From Bradyrhizobium nanningense (GTDB lineage Bacteria; Pseudomonadota; Alphaproteobacteria; Rhizobiales; Xanthobacteraceae): a stretch of DNA of 64,000 nt. The notes under the pieces were generated by a model, which was not told the DNA's origin, searched no databases, and saw nothing but the letters and a program-made list of their open reading frames with translations. The position numbers were made by a program, and so were the translations under genes. The DNA lies in assembly GCF_004114535.1 (NCBI RefSeq), contig NZ_LBJC01000005.1:372001-436000 (forward strand), given 5' to 3'. Positions 1 through 8,730 of this stretch are shown in pieces. How positions within the stretch are numbered: position 1 is the first letter of the stretch; each line of letters starts with the position of its first letter.

Positions 1-2729
1 ATGAACAGCAGCAGGAACACCAGCAGCAGCGCCACCGGCACCACGATCGTCAGCCGCTTGGTGGCGGAGACGAGCTGCTCGAACTGGCCGCCCCAGCCGA
101 TCCAGTAGCCCGGCGGCAGCTTGACCTTCTCGGCGATCACCGCCTGCGCCTCGGCCACGAAGGAGCGCAGGTCGCGCCCCCTGACATTGGCCGTCACCAC
201 CACGCGCCGCTTGCCGTTCTCGCGGCTGATCTGGTTGGGCCCGGGCGCGATCTCGATGGCCGCAACGGAGGACAAAGGTACGTAGCGCGGCGGAGGGCTC
301 GATGCGCTTGCGAAGGCCGTTCTGGTCGCGGCGGCATCCTGGACCTGCGGCAGTGGGATCGGCAGCGACTTGATGGTCGCGGGATTGGCCCGCAGGCTTT
401 CCGGCAGCCGCACTACGATGTCGAAGCGGCGATCCCCCTCGAACAGTTTTCCGACCGGCTTGCCGCCGATCGCGATCTCAACCAGGTTCTGCACCTCGCT
501 GAGACTGAGGCCGTAGCGCGACAGTGCCTGGCGGTCGAGCTTGACAGTGAGGATGGGCAGGCCCGCGATCTGCTCGGTCTTGACGTCGGCGGCGCCGTCG
601 ATGCCGCGGATCGCGGCGTTGACCTGCGCGGCAACGCCGGCGAGCAGGTCGAGATCGTCGCCGAAGATCTTGACACCGACATCGCTGCGGATCCCGGCGA
701 TCAGTTCGTTGAACCGCATCTGGATCGGTTGGGTCATGCCGTAGGCCGAACCGGGCAGGGTGTCCGCGGCGCGCTCGATGTCTTCGACCACCTCCTGTTT
801 GGACTTGTCGGGATCGGGCCATTGCTCGCGCGGTTTCAGGGTCACGAAGGTGTCGGCGGCGTTCGGCGGCATCGGATCGTTGGCGATCTCGGCGGTACCC
901 ATCTTGGAGAAGACCAACGCCACTTCCGGGACCTGCTTGATCGTCGTCTCGAGCCGGACCTGCATGTCGGCACTTTGCGTCAGGCTGGTGCCGGGAATTC
1001 GGATCGTCTCGATGGTGAGGTCGCCTTCATCGAGGCTCGGGATGAACTCGCCACCCATGCGCGTTGCAGCGAACAGGCTAGCCGCGACGATCACGACGGC
1101 GGCCGAGGCGACGCTGCCGCGGTAGCGAATGGCACGGTCGAGCAGCGGCACATAGAACCGCGTCGCCGCGCGCATGAAGATGTTCTCCTTCTCCGAGATC
1201 TTGCCGGAGACGAAGATCGCCACCGCAGCCGGAACGAAAGTGACCGACAGCAGCGCCGCGCCGGTGAGCGCCATCAGCACGGTGAGCGCCATGGGGGTGA
1301 ACATCTTGCCCTCCGTCCCCGTCAGGGTCAGGATCGGCAGGTAGACGACGGCGATGATCAGCATGCCGAACAGGCTCGGCTTGATCACCTCGCTGCTTGC
1401 CGTAAGGATGGTTCGGAGCCGTTCCTCCCGAGTCAGCAGCCGGCTGCGGCGGTGCTGCTCGGCGGCGAGCAGCCGCAGGCAGTTCTCGACGATGATGACC
1501 GCACCATCGATGATGATGCCGAAGTCGATCGCGCCGAGGCTCATCAAGTTGGCGCTGACCTTGCTCTCGACCATGGCCGTTATGGTGAACAGCATCGAGA
1601 GGGGTATGATACAGGCGGTGATCAGCGCGGCGCGAATGTTGCCGAGGATCAGGAACAGCACCGCGATCACGAGCGCCGCGCCCTCGATGAGGTTGTTCTC
1701 GACGGTCTGAATGGTGGCTTCGACCAGATTGGTGCGATCGTAGACCGCGCGCGCGATCACGCCCTCGGGGAGCGACTTCGCGATCTCGCCGAGGCGCGCC
1801 GCCACGCGCTGGGCCACGGCGCGGCTGTTCTCGCCGATCAGCAGCATGGTGGTGCCGAGCACGGTTTCCTTGCCGTTGACCGATGCGGCGCCCGTGCGCA
1901 GCTCGTGGCCTTCCTGTACATCGGCCACGTCGTGAATGCGCACCGGCACGCCGCCGCGCGAGCCGATCACGATGTCCTTGATGTCGTCGACGTTGCCGAC
2001 CTGACCGGGTGCGCGAACGAGGTATTGCTCGCCGTTACGTTCGATGTAGCCCGCGCCGACATTGGCGTTGTTGGCGGCCAGCGCCGTCATGATGTCGCGA
2101 AAGCCCAGCCCGTAGGCCATCAACCGTCCGGGGATCGGCAGCACGTGGAACTGGCGCTCATATCCGCCGATCGAGTTGACCTCGACCACGCCGGGAACAG
2201 TGCGCAGTTGAGGCTTGATGATCCAGTCCTGGATGGTACGCAGCTCCGTGGGGCTGAACTCGACGCCGGCCGGCGATTTTGCGCCGGGCTTTGCTTCCAC
2301 GGAGTAGACGTAGATCTCGCCGAGCCCGGTCGAGATCGGTCCCATCAGGGCCTCGACGCCGGCCGGCAACTGATCACGCACCTGCTGAATGCGCTCGTTG
2401 ACGAGCTGACGGGCGAAGTAAATATCCGTGCCATCCTGGAAAACGACCGTGACCTGACTTAGGCCGTAGCGGGAGATCGAGCGCGTGTGGTCGAGCCTGG
2501 GCAGGCCGCCCATCGCGGTCTCGATCGGAAAAGTGATGCGTTGCTCAGCTTCGAGCGGCGACAGTCCGGGCGCGCGGGTGTTGATCTGGACCTGAACGTT
2601 GGTCACATCAGGGAGCGCATCGATCGGCAAGCGCGTGAAGTTCCAGGCTCCGAAGGCGCCGGCCGCGAGCGCAACGAGGATGACCAGCCAGCGCTGGCGG
2701 ATGGAGAAGGCAAGGAGCGTCTCAATCAT
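1..2729 (-). CDS. czcA: CzcA-type heavy-metal efflux RND transporter (3' end outside window)
   Basis: Inner-membrane pump of a tripartite RND system that exports divalent metal cations using the proton gradient. The frame is open from the ATG at 2729 to the window edge, about 909 codons; the family is usually about 1,030-1,080 residues, so the C-terminus is missing. The N-terminus has the family pattern of a first membrane helix followed by RLPIDALPDVTNVQVQ. In the fourth membrane segment the stretch IDFGIIIDGAVIIVEN places Asp402, Asp408 and Glu415, the proton-relay residues known from CzcA. This points to the divalent-cation (Co/Zn/Cd/Ni) class rather than the monovalent CusA class. The start overlaps the end of the adaptor gene by 8 nt, so the three genes form a coupled czcC-czcB-czcA operon. 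The exact metal cannot be read from the sequence. Confidence 0.93.
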   Translation of the reverse strand, partial: MIETLLAFSIRQRWLVILVALAAGAFGAWNFTRLPIDALPDVTNVQVQINTRAPGLSPLEAEQRITFPIETAMGGLPRLDHTRSISRYGLSQVTVVFQDGTDIYFARQLVNERIQQVRDQLPAGVEALMGPISTGLGEIYVYSVEAKPGAKSPAGVEFSPTELRTIQDWIIKPQLRTVPGVVEVNSIGGYERQFHVLPIPGRLMAYGLGFRDIMTALAANNANVGAGYIERNGEQYLVRAPGQVGNVDDIKDIVIGSRGGVPVRIHDVADVQEGHELRTGAASVNGKETVLGTTMLLIGENSRAVAQRVAARLGEIAKSLPEGVIARAVYDRTNLVEATIQTVENNLIEGAALVIAVLFLILGNIRAALITACIIPLSMLFTITAMVESKVSANLMSLGAIDFGIIIDGAVIIVENCLRLLAAEQHRRSRLLTREERLRTILTASSEVIKPSLFGMLIIAVVYLPILTLTGTEGKMFTPMALTVLMALTGAALLSVTFVPAAVAIFVSGKISEKENIFMRAATRFYVPLLDRAIRYRGSVASAAVVIVAASLFAATRMGGEFIPSLDEGDLTIETIRIPGTSLTQSADMQVRLETTIKQVPEVALVFSKMGTAEIANDPMPPNAADTFVTLKPREQWPDPDKSKQEVVEDIERAADTLPGSAYGMTQPIQMRFNELIAGIRSDVGVKIFGDDLDLLAGVAAQVNAAIRGIDGAADVKTEQIAGLPILTVKLDRQALSRYGLSLSEVQNLVEIAIGGKPVGKLFEGDRRFDIVVRLPESLRANPATIKSLPIPLPQVQDAAATRTAFASASSPPPRYVPLSSVAAIEIAPGPNQISRENGKRRVVVTANVRGRDLRSFVAEAQAVIAEKVKLPPGYWIGWGGQFEQLVSATKRLTIVVPVALLLVFLLLF

Positions 2730-3699
2730 GATCGGCGTCTCCCTTGCCCATTTCGGCCTTCACCACGAAACTGTTTTCGGCGACGTAGTGCTCGCCAGCC
2801 GACAGGCCCGCGCGGATCTCCACGTATTTCGAATCGGATTCACCGAGCTCGACCGGACGGGCCTCGATCTTGTCGCCGTCCTCGCGGACGAACACGACCG
2901 TCTTGCTCTCCAACCGCTGGATCGCTCCTGCGCGTACGGCAACTGCAACGTTGCGATGGGCCAGCACAAGCCGCGCCGTGACGAACAGGCCGGGACGTAG
3001 GCGCCCATCCGGGTTTTGCAGCACCACGCGGGCCAATGCGGTCTGGGTCTCGCTCGAGCCGATCGGCGCCATGTAGGAGATCGTGCCCTTGATCTCGCCG
3101 CGGCCGTCGTCGGGATCGATCAGCACCTCGTCGTTGAGGTGGATGTGGCGGAGGTCCTGCCGATAGATCGACAGATCGACCCAGATGGTGGAGAGGTCGG
3201 CGACCACGAAGGCCGGCTTCTGCTCGGAGGCGTATTCGCCGAGCGAGATCTGCCGCTCGATGACGGTGCCGGCAAGGGGCGCCTTCAGCTCGTAGACGGT
3301 GAGGCTCTGGTTGCTCTCGATCGCGGCGAGCAGGTCGTCCTTGGCGACCTTGTCGCCGATGCGCCTGACGATCGATTTGGCGAGGCCCGGAAAGCGCGGC
3401 GTCACCTGCACCACGGCTTCCTGGTTGGCGCGCAGAATGCCGTTGAAGGCGAGCGTGTCGGTCAGTGTCGCGCTCGCAGCCTCGGCCAGCGTGACGCCTG
3501 CGGCGGCCAGCTTGACGTCGGAGATGCGGATGCGGTCGGCGCCGTGCTCGTCCTGCTCGACATGGTCGTTCGGCTTCTTCGGTTCGGAATGCTCGGCGTG
3601 CTCGGCGGGTGCGACCTTGGCCGGGGCGAGCAGGGAGTAGAAGTAAGCGCCGAGCGCTGCAGCAACGATGGCCACGAGAATGGTAGAGGAGGTCTTCAT
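2722..3699 (-). CDS. czcB: CzcB-type periplasmic adaptor (membrane fusion protein) of metal RND pump
   Basis: Periplasmic adaptor joining the RND pump to the outer-membrane channel. The 325-residue protein begins with one membrane or signal segment (residues about 5-25). A His/Glu/Asp-rich stretch follows (EHAEHSEPKK, then NDHVEQDEHG), typical of metal-type HlyD/CzcB adaptors. After that come barrel-sandwich and lipoyl-like segments (LRANQEAVVQVTPRFPG, then LKAPLAGTVIERQISLGEYA) and a beta-barrel domain. It is shorter than many CzcB proteins, and no long alpha-hairpin is evident. Its ATG overlaps the stop of the upstream outer-membrane gene (ATGA), and its 3' end overlaps the pump gene by 8 nt. 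Binding of metal by the N-terminal His residues is an inference. Confidence 0.9.
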   Translation of the reverse strand: MKTSSTILVAIVAAALGAYFYSLLAPAKVAPAEHAEHSEPKKPNDHVEQDEHGADRIRISDVKLAAAGVTLAEAASATLTDTLAFNGILRANQEAVVQVTPRFPGLAKSIVRRIGDKVAKDDLLAAIESNQSLTVYELKAPLAGTVIERQISLGEYASEQKPAFVVADLSTIWVDLSIYRQDLRHIHLNDEVLIDPDDGRGEIKGTISYMAPIGSSETQTALARVVLQNPDGRLRPGLFVTARLVLAHRNVAVAVRAGAIQRLESKTVVFVREDGDKIEARPVELGESDSKYVEIRAGLSAGEHYVAENSFVVKAEMGKGDADHD

Positions 3700-4970
3700 C
3701 GTACGCTCTCCCGCGCCAGCGTGAAGGGATTGCCGACGAGGCCTTCGATGGTCGCAACGCCGGCATGGAAGTTCTGCAGCGCCTCCTGCTCGCGCAGCCG
3801 CGCCTGGGTGACGCTGGCCTGGGCGTCGAGCACCTCGAGCAGGGTGAAGCGGCCCTGGCCGTAGCCTTGCGAGATCGCCTCGGACGCCTCAACGGCTTTG
3901 GGAATGGCGATCTCGCGCAGCACCGCGAGCTCGCGCAGCGAGCCCTGGAGCGAGTCGTAGGCGCGCCCGGCAATCACGATCAGCGTGTTGCGGTTGGCCT
4001 CGCGCTCGACTTTGGTCTTGGCGAGGCTTTCCTGCGCCGAGAGGATATTGCCCTGGTTCTGGTCGAACACGGGGATAGGGACCGACAGGGAGAGCCGCAC
4101 CGCGTCGTCATTGGTCTCGTTGAAGTGGCGCCAGCCGGCGGCGATCCGCACGTCCGGATAGGGCTTGAGCCGCGCCAGCAGCAGCTCGGCATTGCGCAGG
4201 GCAAAGACCGCGGTCCAGCGCACCAGCTGCGGATTGGCGTCGATGGCGGCGACGACGGACTGAAACGTCGGCGGCTTGCCCATGGTGTCGAGCCGGCCGG
4301 AGACCTCGCCGAATTTCGCGGCAGGATCGCCCATCAGCACCGCAAGCTCCCGCCGGGCGCTTGCCAGCGTGGCCTTGAAGCGTTCGCGGTCGGCCTTCAC
4401 CAGGGCGGAAGCGACCTCGGCGCGGCCGGTCTCGGCCGGTGAGGAGGCACCGGCCTCGACGCGGCGGCGCAGGAGCGGCGTCAGGCGGTCGATGGCGGCG
4501 ATCTGCTCGTCGAGGATCTGGATCCGGTGCTGCGCGCCCAGCACGCTGAGGAAGGCGATCGCGGTCTCCGACAGTACCTCGAGCCTGACGGCCTTGCGCT
4601 GGATCGAGGCGACTTCGACACCGGCCGCTCCGGCCGCGATCCGCGCGTCGCGCTTGCCGAACAGCTCGAAGGCCTGGCTGATCTGGAGGGTGGTCTCGGC
4701 CGATCGGGTCCCACGATATTTGCCGGAGCCGAATGAATCGTCCTGTTCGTAGGACAATTCCGGATTGAGCAGTGCGCCGGCCTGGATGCGCTGGCCCGTG
4801 GCAATGCCGACATCGCGCTCGGCTGCCGTCAGGCGCGGGCTCGCGGCCAGCGCGCGCGACAGTGCACTGCGCATGGTCAAGGTCTGGGCCTGCGACGGTG
4901 CAAGCGCCATTCCGGTAATCAGACAAGCTGCCGCACACGCCAGGCGCGCGGCCATTCCCCTGCGAAACAT
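3696..4970 (-). CDS. czcC: CzcC-type outer-membrane efflux protein (TolC family)
   Basis: Outer-membrane channel of the metal efflux complex. The 424-residue protein has a signal peptide (MAARLACAAACLITGMALA, cleavage near SQAQ). Two TolC-type repeats follow, rich in long amphipathic helices; examples are LSRALAASPRLTAAERDVG and the C-terminal VLDAQASVTQARLREQEAL. Length and pattern fit the OEP/CzcC family. It is the first gene of the czcCBA operon: its stop overlaps the start of czcB by 4 nt. The start at 4970 follows an AGGTCGG element; the in-frame ATG five codons downstream is an alternative. Confidence 0.9.
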   Translation of the reverse strand: MFRRGMAARLACAAACLITGMALAPSQAQTLTMRSALSRALAASPRLTAAERDVGIATGQRIQAGALLNPELSYEQDDSFGSGKYRGTRSAETTLQISQAFELFGKRDARIAAGAAGVEVASIQRKAVRLEVLSETAIAFLSVLGAQHRIQILDEQIAAIDRLTPLLRRRVEAGASSPAETGRAEVASALVKADRERFKATLASARRELAVLMGDPAAKFGEVSGRLDTMGKPPTFQSVVAAIDANPQLVRWTAVFALRNAELLLARLKPYPDVRIAAGWRHFNETNDDAVRLSLSVPIPVFDQNQGNILSAQESLAKTKVEREANRNTLIVIAGRAYDSLQGSLRELAVLREIAIPKAVEASEAISQGYGQGRFTLLEVLDAQASVTQARLREQEALQNFHAGVATIEGLVGNPFTLARESVR

Positions 4971-5025
4971 GAAGCCGACCTGTGAAGGATGAACCTAATG
5001 GGCGCGGAACGCCCGACCAATCCAT

Positions 5026-5388
5026 TCAGGCAATATGTTTGGGAGGGGGAGAGTCGGTATCGGGGATGATTCCGGCCAGCCGCGGGGCATGGTGCGGGCA
5101 TGTTGCCGGCACCGGCGCAACCGACACGGCCGATGGCGCCGGCTGGGTGACCGTCAGCGAGAAGCAGCCATGGCAATGATGTCCGCCGATGGCCTTGTGG
5201 TCGCCATGGCCCGCGGGTCCGTCCAGGACCGCGGCAATCTCCGAGCCACCGCTCGGCGTGGTGACGTCGATATCGTGCGAGCCGTGCAGCGCGCCCGCGA
5301 GCAGATAGACAACCGCGATCAGCACGGACAGCAGCCCGCGCCAATTGCGCGGACGGCAAGTTCGTGAGGGCTGGCGGTTCGCGAGCAC
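5026..5388 (-). CDS. Small His/Cys-rich membrane-anchored protein upstream of czcCBA
   Basis: Unrecognised 120-residue protein reading in the same direction as czcCBA and 55 nt upstream of it. I chose the GTG start at 5388 because the longer reading adds an Arg-rich, low-quality N-terminus. Residues about 17-35 form one hydrophobic segment (LLSVLIAVVYLLAGALHG). The rest is exported-looking and rich in potential metal ligands: GHHCHGC around residues 69-75 and CPHH at 97-100, ending PPPKHIA. Position and ligand content suggest a periplasmic metal-sensing or metal-buffering accessory of the efflux operon. This is inference; no family name can be given with certainty. Confidence 0.6.
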   Translation of the reverse strand: MLANRQPSRTCRPRNWRGLLSVLIAVVYLLAGALHGSHDIDVTTPSGGSEIAAVLDGPAGHGDHKAIGGHHCHGCFSLTVTQPAPSAVSVAPVPATCPHHAPRLAGIIPDTDSPPPKHIA

Positions 5389-5505
5389 GACGTCACTCTG
5401 GTTACGGTCGGTGCCCGGCCTAGCATGGCGGCGGGAACAGTGTCGACCCGCAACATTGTTACGTCCCTGGAACAATTGCCGCAGCGGTGCGTCCGCGCCG
5501 GCCAC

Positions 5506-5745
5506 TCACTGGCGGACGATGACGCGTCGATGCGGGGCAGTGGTTTCAATGATGGCCGTTCGGGCCGACTCCGGAACGTGGCTGTCATCGTCGGCCTCGA
5601 CGGCAATGGCACGACAACTCGCCTCCATCGCCCGCTCCAGCCATTTGATGGCTTCGTCGATCCACTGGTCGTGATGCTCGGGATCGGCGAGGGCCTTTTC
5701 CCGGAAAGCATCCGCCTGACGCAGGCACGCCGTTCTGCGATCCAC
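5506..5745 (-). CDS. Hypothetical short soluble protein
   Basis: Possible 79-residue protein from a GTG start (VDRRTACLRQADAFREK). It is charged and helical, with a core DPEHHDQWIDEAIKWLERA. Composition and codon use look like a real rhizobial protein, and the same reading continued upstream becomes implausible, which is why I took the GTG. No signal peptide or membrane segment is visible. It lies upstream of the His/Cys-rich gene on the same strand. Function unknown; the start is uncertain. Confidence 0.45.
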   Translation of the reverse strand: MDRRTACLRQADAFREKALADPEHHDQWIDEAIKWLERAMEASCRAIAVEADDDSHVPESARTAIIETTAPHRRVIVRQ

Positions 5746-6030
5746 GCGCCTCTCCCGATCTGGAGGTTCCGCCCCGATCGCATCTTTGATGATCCCGCGG
5801 TCGGCGTCGTTAACATAAGACAGGCGAGGGGAGAGATTGGCCCATCGCAAACGCGGAAAGGCCCCAGCCGGCGGCTGACCGGCTGAGGCCCTTGTGCTCA
5901 CAATCTCATCCTTGGGACTCGACCAACTAACGCGCATCCGGCCGGTTCGTTCCGCAATGGATGCCGAATTTAGGAACGTTCCTCCTCCCTTCTGATTAGC
6001 GAGCAGAAACATCTTGAGGAGGATGGGACC

Positions 6031-6105
6031 ATGGACGGACTGATTTACCTGATCGGCTTGATCGTCGTGATCATGGCGATCCTGTCGTTCTTCGGCCTGC
6101 GCTGA
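6031..6105 (+). CDS. 24-residue membrane microprotein
   Basis: Very short gene, ATG at 6031 to TGA at 6103-6105, encoding MDGLIYLIGLIVVIMAILSF plus four further residues. The strong ribosome-binding site GAGGAGG lies about 8 nt upstream of the ATG. The peptide is one uninterrupted hydrophobic helix with an acidic residue at the start and an Arg at the end, fitting a single-pass inner-membrane microprotein. It sits 10 nt upstream of the PhnA-like membrane protein gene, so the two are probably co-transcribed and may interact. The good ribosome-binding site and clean hydrophobic composition support it; no function is known to me. Confidence 0.7.
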   Translation: MDGLIYLIGLIVVIMAILSFFGLR

Positions 6106-6115
6106 GAGGACGACA

Positions 6116-7003
6116 ATGGAAACGCTCGTACGGGAAGAAGTGATGGAGGGCGGCGTGACGGCGGCCGACGACCGCCGGACCATCCAGTGGAGCTCGGTGT
6201 TCGCCGGCGCTCTCGCCGCTGGCGCAATGTCGTTCATCCTGATCGGCTTTGGGGTCGCCGTCGGTCTGGGTGTCAGTTCGGCCTCGCCGACCTGGCGCGA
6301 TGCCTCGGCGGCACTGGCGCTGCTCTCCGGGCTATACTTGATCATCCAGGCGATCGTCAGCTTCGGCTTCGGCGGCTACATCGCCGGCCGGACGACCCGA
6401 CCGGCGCCTGCGCTTGCAACGATCGAGGATGATGGCGAGCGGCGGGACGGCCTGCACGGGCTGACCTCCTGGGCTCTGGCCGTGCTGGCCGGCGCGGCTC
6501 TGCTGGCGCTGCTCGGCGCTGCCGCGATCGACCGTTCGCCGATGCGCAGCTCGGCAAGCAATATGTCCGCAGCCGAGCCTCTGTTGAGCTACGAGCTCGA
6601 CAAGCTGTTCCGCGCACCGCGGCGCGCGCCCAACATCGACCTGAGGGAAGCGCGTGCCGAAGCGGGACGCATTCTGATGACCTCGTCCAGTCATAGCGGC
6701 GTCAGCACCGATGACCGGGCCTACTTGGTACAACAGGTTGCTGGTCTCACGGGACTGCAGGCCCCCGACGCCGAACGACGCGTCGATGCGCTGATCGCAG
6801 ACTCCAAGACGGCGATCAACCGTGCGCGGCGCAACTCCATCATTGTGGCGTTCTCGGTCGCAGCCGCGACCCTGATCGGCGCCGCGGTGGCCTGGGCTGC
6901 GGCCGTGGCCGGCGGGCGGCATCGCGATGGTGAGCCATTGCCGAACTGGATGGCGAGCTCGAACCGCTTCCATCGCAATCCGCGCGCGATGCCGGTGCCG
7001 TAG
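6116..7003 (+). CDS. PhnA-like integral membrane protein
   Basis: 295-residue membrane protein of the type annotated in rhizobia as PhnA-like protein; the name does not imply a role in phosphonate use. Four hydrophobic segments are visible, at about residues 22-45, 60-82, 118-140 and near the C-terminus (about 240-268). Gly/Ala-rich helices such as FAGALAAGAMSFILIGFGVA stand out. A soluble helical loop lies between the third and fourth segments. It is separated by 10 nt from the upstream microprotein gene. Biochemical role unknown. The start is supported by a GAGAGGA element before the ATG. Confidence 0.75.
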   Translation: METLVREEVMEGGVTAADDRRTIQWSSVFAGALAAGAMSFILIGFGVAVGLGVSSASPTWRDASAALALLSGLYLIIQAIVSFGFGGYIAGRTTRPAPALATIEDDGERRDGLHGLTSWALAVLAGAALLALLGAAAIDRSPMRSSASNMSAAEPLLSYELDKLFRAPRRAPNIDLREARAEAGRILMTSSSHSGVSTDDRAYLVQQVAGLTGLQAPDAERRVDALIADSKTAINRARRNSIIVAFSVAAATLIGAAVAWAAAVAGGRHRDGEPLPNWMASSNRFHRNPRAMPVP

Positions 7004-7062
7004 TCTCTCGGTCTCTCGGCGATGGCCGGGCGCAAGCCCGGCCGATGCGTTTGCGAGAAGCG

Positions 7063-8313
7063 TCAGGCCTTCTCCTCCCAGATCATCGCGAGATGCACGA
7101 TGGTCTGCACGGCTTTCTCCATGTCCTGCCGGCTCACCCATTCGAGCCGCGAATGAAACGCGTGCTCGCCGGCAAAGATGTTGGGGCAGGGCAGGCCCAT
7201 GAAGGACAGGCGCGAGCCGTCGGTGCCGCCACGGATCGCCGTGCGCATCGGCCGCAGGCCGGCCCGGCGGATCGCCTCGATGGCGTATTCGAGCACGTGC
7301 GGGTGACGGTCGATCACCTGCTTCATGTTGCGGTACTGCTCCCGCACCTCGAATTTGTAGGTCGAGCGCGGATAGTCCTTCATCACGTCCTTGACGATGG
7401 TCTCGAGCAGGACCTCCTTCTCCTTCAGGCCTTCCTCGGTGAAGTCGCGCACGATGAAGGAGAGTGTCGCCTGCTCCAGCGCGCCCTCGATGCCGATCGG
7501 ATGCAGAAAGCCCTGCTTGCCCGAGGTCGTCTCCGGCGAGCAGCCTTCCCTCGGCAGCCGCTCGACGATGGCGGCCGCGATCTTGATGGCGTGCTCCATT
7601 TTGCCCTTGGCATAGCCGGGATGAGCGCTGACGCCGTTGATGGTGATGGTGGCGCCGTCGGCCGAGAAGGTCTCGTCCTCGACGCAGCCGGCGCTTTCGC
7701 CGTCTATGGTGTAGCCGAAATCGGCGCCCAGCTTCTTCAGGTCGACATTGTCGACGCCGCGGCCGATCTCTTCGTCCGGCGTGAACAGGATCTTGATGGT
7801 GCCGTGCTTCACGTCGGGATTGTTGATGAAGAAGTGCGCGGCGTCCATGATCTCGGCAACGCCGGCCTTGTTGTCGGCACCCAATAGCGTCGTGCCGTCG
7901 GTGGTGATGATGTCGTTTCCGATCTGGTTCTTCAGCGCCGGATGCTCGTTGAAACGGATCACCTGGCTGGTGTCGCCCGGCAGGGTGATGTCGCCGCCGC
8001 GATAGTTCTTCCAGATCTGCGGCTTGACGTCCTTGCCGGTCACGTCGGGCGAGGTGTCCATGTGCGAGCAGAAGCAGATCACCGGCACCTTCTTGTCGGT
8101 GTTCGCCGGGATCGTGCCGTAGACATAGCCGTGATCGTCGAGATGCGCGTCCGCGACGCCCATGGCCTTCAGCTCGGCGGCGAGGACGCGGCCGAGATCC
8201 TTCTGTTTCTCGGTCGAGGGCGAGCGAGGGGAGTCCGGATCGGACTGGGTGTCGATGGTGACGTAGCGCAGGAAGCGCTCGGTCACGGTGTGCGAAAAGG
8301 TGAGGGAGGACAT
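7063..8313 (-). CDS. pepT: Peptidase T (tripeptide aminopeptidase)
   Basis: Cytoplasmic zinc metallopeptidase of the M20 family that removes the N-terminal residue from tripeptides. The protein has 416 residues, close to the usual length of about 410. Family motifs are present in order: CFCSHMDTSPDVTG (first metal His and Asp, near residue 80), TLLGADNKAGVAEI (bridging Asp), FTPDEEIGRG (catalytic and metal Glu), TIDGES, INGVSAHPGYAKGKM, and near the end IRGGTDGSRLSFMGLP and FAGEHAFHSRLEWV. Monocistronic by position: it converges with the PhnA-like gene and is followed by a GC-rich palindrome at 7023-7044 without a T tract. Confidence 0.96.
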   Translation of the reverse strand: MSSLTFSHTVTERFLRYVTIDTQSDPDSPRSPSTEKQKDLGRVLAAELKAMGVADAHLDDHGYVYGTIPANTDKKVPVICFCSHMDTSPDVTGKDVKPQIWKNYRGGDITLPGDTSQVIRFNEHPALKNQIGNDIITTDGTTLLGADNKAGVAEIMDAAHFFINNPDVKHGTIKILFTPDEEIGRGVDNVDLKKLGADFGYTIDGESAGCVEDETFSADGATITINGVSAHPGYAKGKMEHAIKIAAAIVERLPREGCSPETTSGKQGFLHPIGIEGALEQATLSFIVRDFTEEGLKEKEVLLETIVKDVMKDYPRSTYKFEVREQYRNMKQVIDRHPHVLEYAIEAIRRAGLRPMRTAIRGGTDGSRLSFMGLPCPNIFAGEHAFHSRLEWVSRQDMEKAVQTIVHLAMIWEEKA

Positions 8314-8415
8314 GTCTGGTCAAACCGCCGGGTCAGGGGAAGAGAGGCGGTATACCAGAAAGCGGGCCGCGTTGCGGCCGCAACGCGATGAGATCAGGCC
8401 TAATGAAACGTTGCC

Positions 8416-8730
8416 TCAGATCGCCTCTTTCAGTTCCTTGACCGGACGGAAGGTGACCTTCTTGCTGGCCTTGATATGGATCGGCTCGCCGGTGGCGGGA
8501 TTGCGGCCGGTGCGGGCGGCGCGCTTGCGGACCTGGAGGATGCCGAGCCCGACGATGCGGACGCGGTCGCCCTTCTTCAGGTGCTTGGCGATCAAATCGA
8601 CCATGTCGGTCAGGACCGCCTCGGCGTGCTTTTTCGACAGGTCCTGGCTCTCGGCGATATCGGCGGCGAGGTGCTTGAGCGTGATGGTGGCGGGTGCGAC
8701 TGCCTTCTTCGCCGAATCCTTCTTAGCCAC
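8416..8730 (-). CDS. HU-family DNA-binding protein
   Basis: Histone-like nucleoid protein that binds and bends DNA as a dimer. With the GTG start at 8730 the protein has 104 residues. A Lys/Ala-rich N-terminal extension (residues 1-13) precedes the HU/IHF fold: helices with AADIAESQDLSKKHAEAVL, GDRVRIVGLGILQVRKRAA, then the DNA-intercalating arm motif GRNPATGEPI (about residues 75-84) and KKVTFRPVKELK. The GTG is chosen because GAGGAGA lies 6-7 nt upstream; the TTG five codons earlier would run into that ribosome-binding site. The basic tail resembles HU variants of rhizobia rather than canonical HupB. Confidence 0.92.
   Translation of the reverse strand: MAKKDSAKKAVAPATITLKHLAADIAESQDLSKKHAEAVLTDMVDLIAKHLKKGDRVRIVGLGILQVRKRAARTGRNPATGEPIHIKASKKVTFRPVKELKEAI

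Noticed and set aside
729..2462. Plus-strand open frame of 577 codons
   Set aside because: Lies antisense to czcA, which has clear family motifs; the translation is Arg/Asp/His-rich without any domain, as expected for the mirror of a GC-rich gene.
1..4970. Naming the efflux operon cusCBA (copper/silver)
   Set aside because: The fourth-helix motif has the CzcA-type Asp402/Asp408/Glu415 arrangement, so the divalent class is better supported.
5968..5998. GGAAC element upstream of the microprotein as an EcfG stress promoter
   Set aside because: GGAAC is present (in AGGAACGTTCCT) but no CGTT follows at 16-17 nt; the site is rather a short palindrome of unknown role.
7023..7044. Palindrome GGCCGGGC-GCAA-GCCCGGCC between convergent genes as a terminator
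   Set aside because: The stem is strong but neither strand has a T tract after it, so intrinsic termination is not supported.
6332..8323. Minus-strand open frame of 663 codons
   Set aside because: Overlaps pepT in another frame and the PhnA-like gene on the opposite strand; no domain or coding character.
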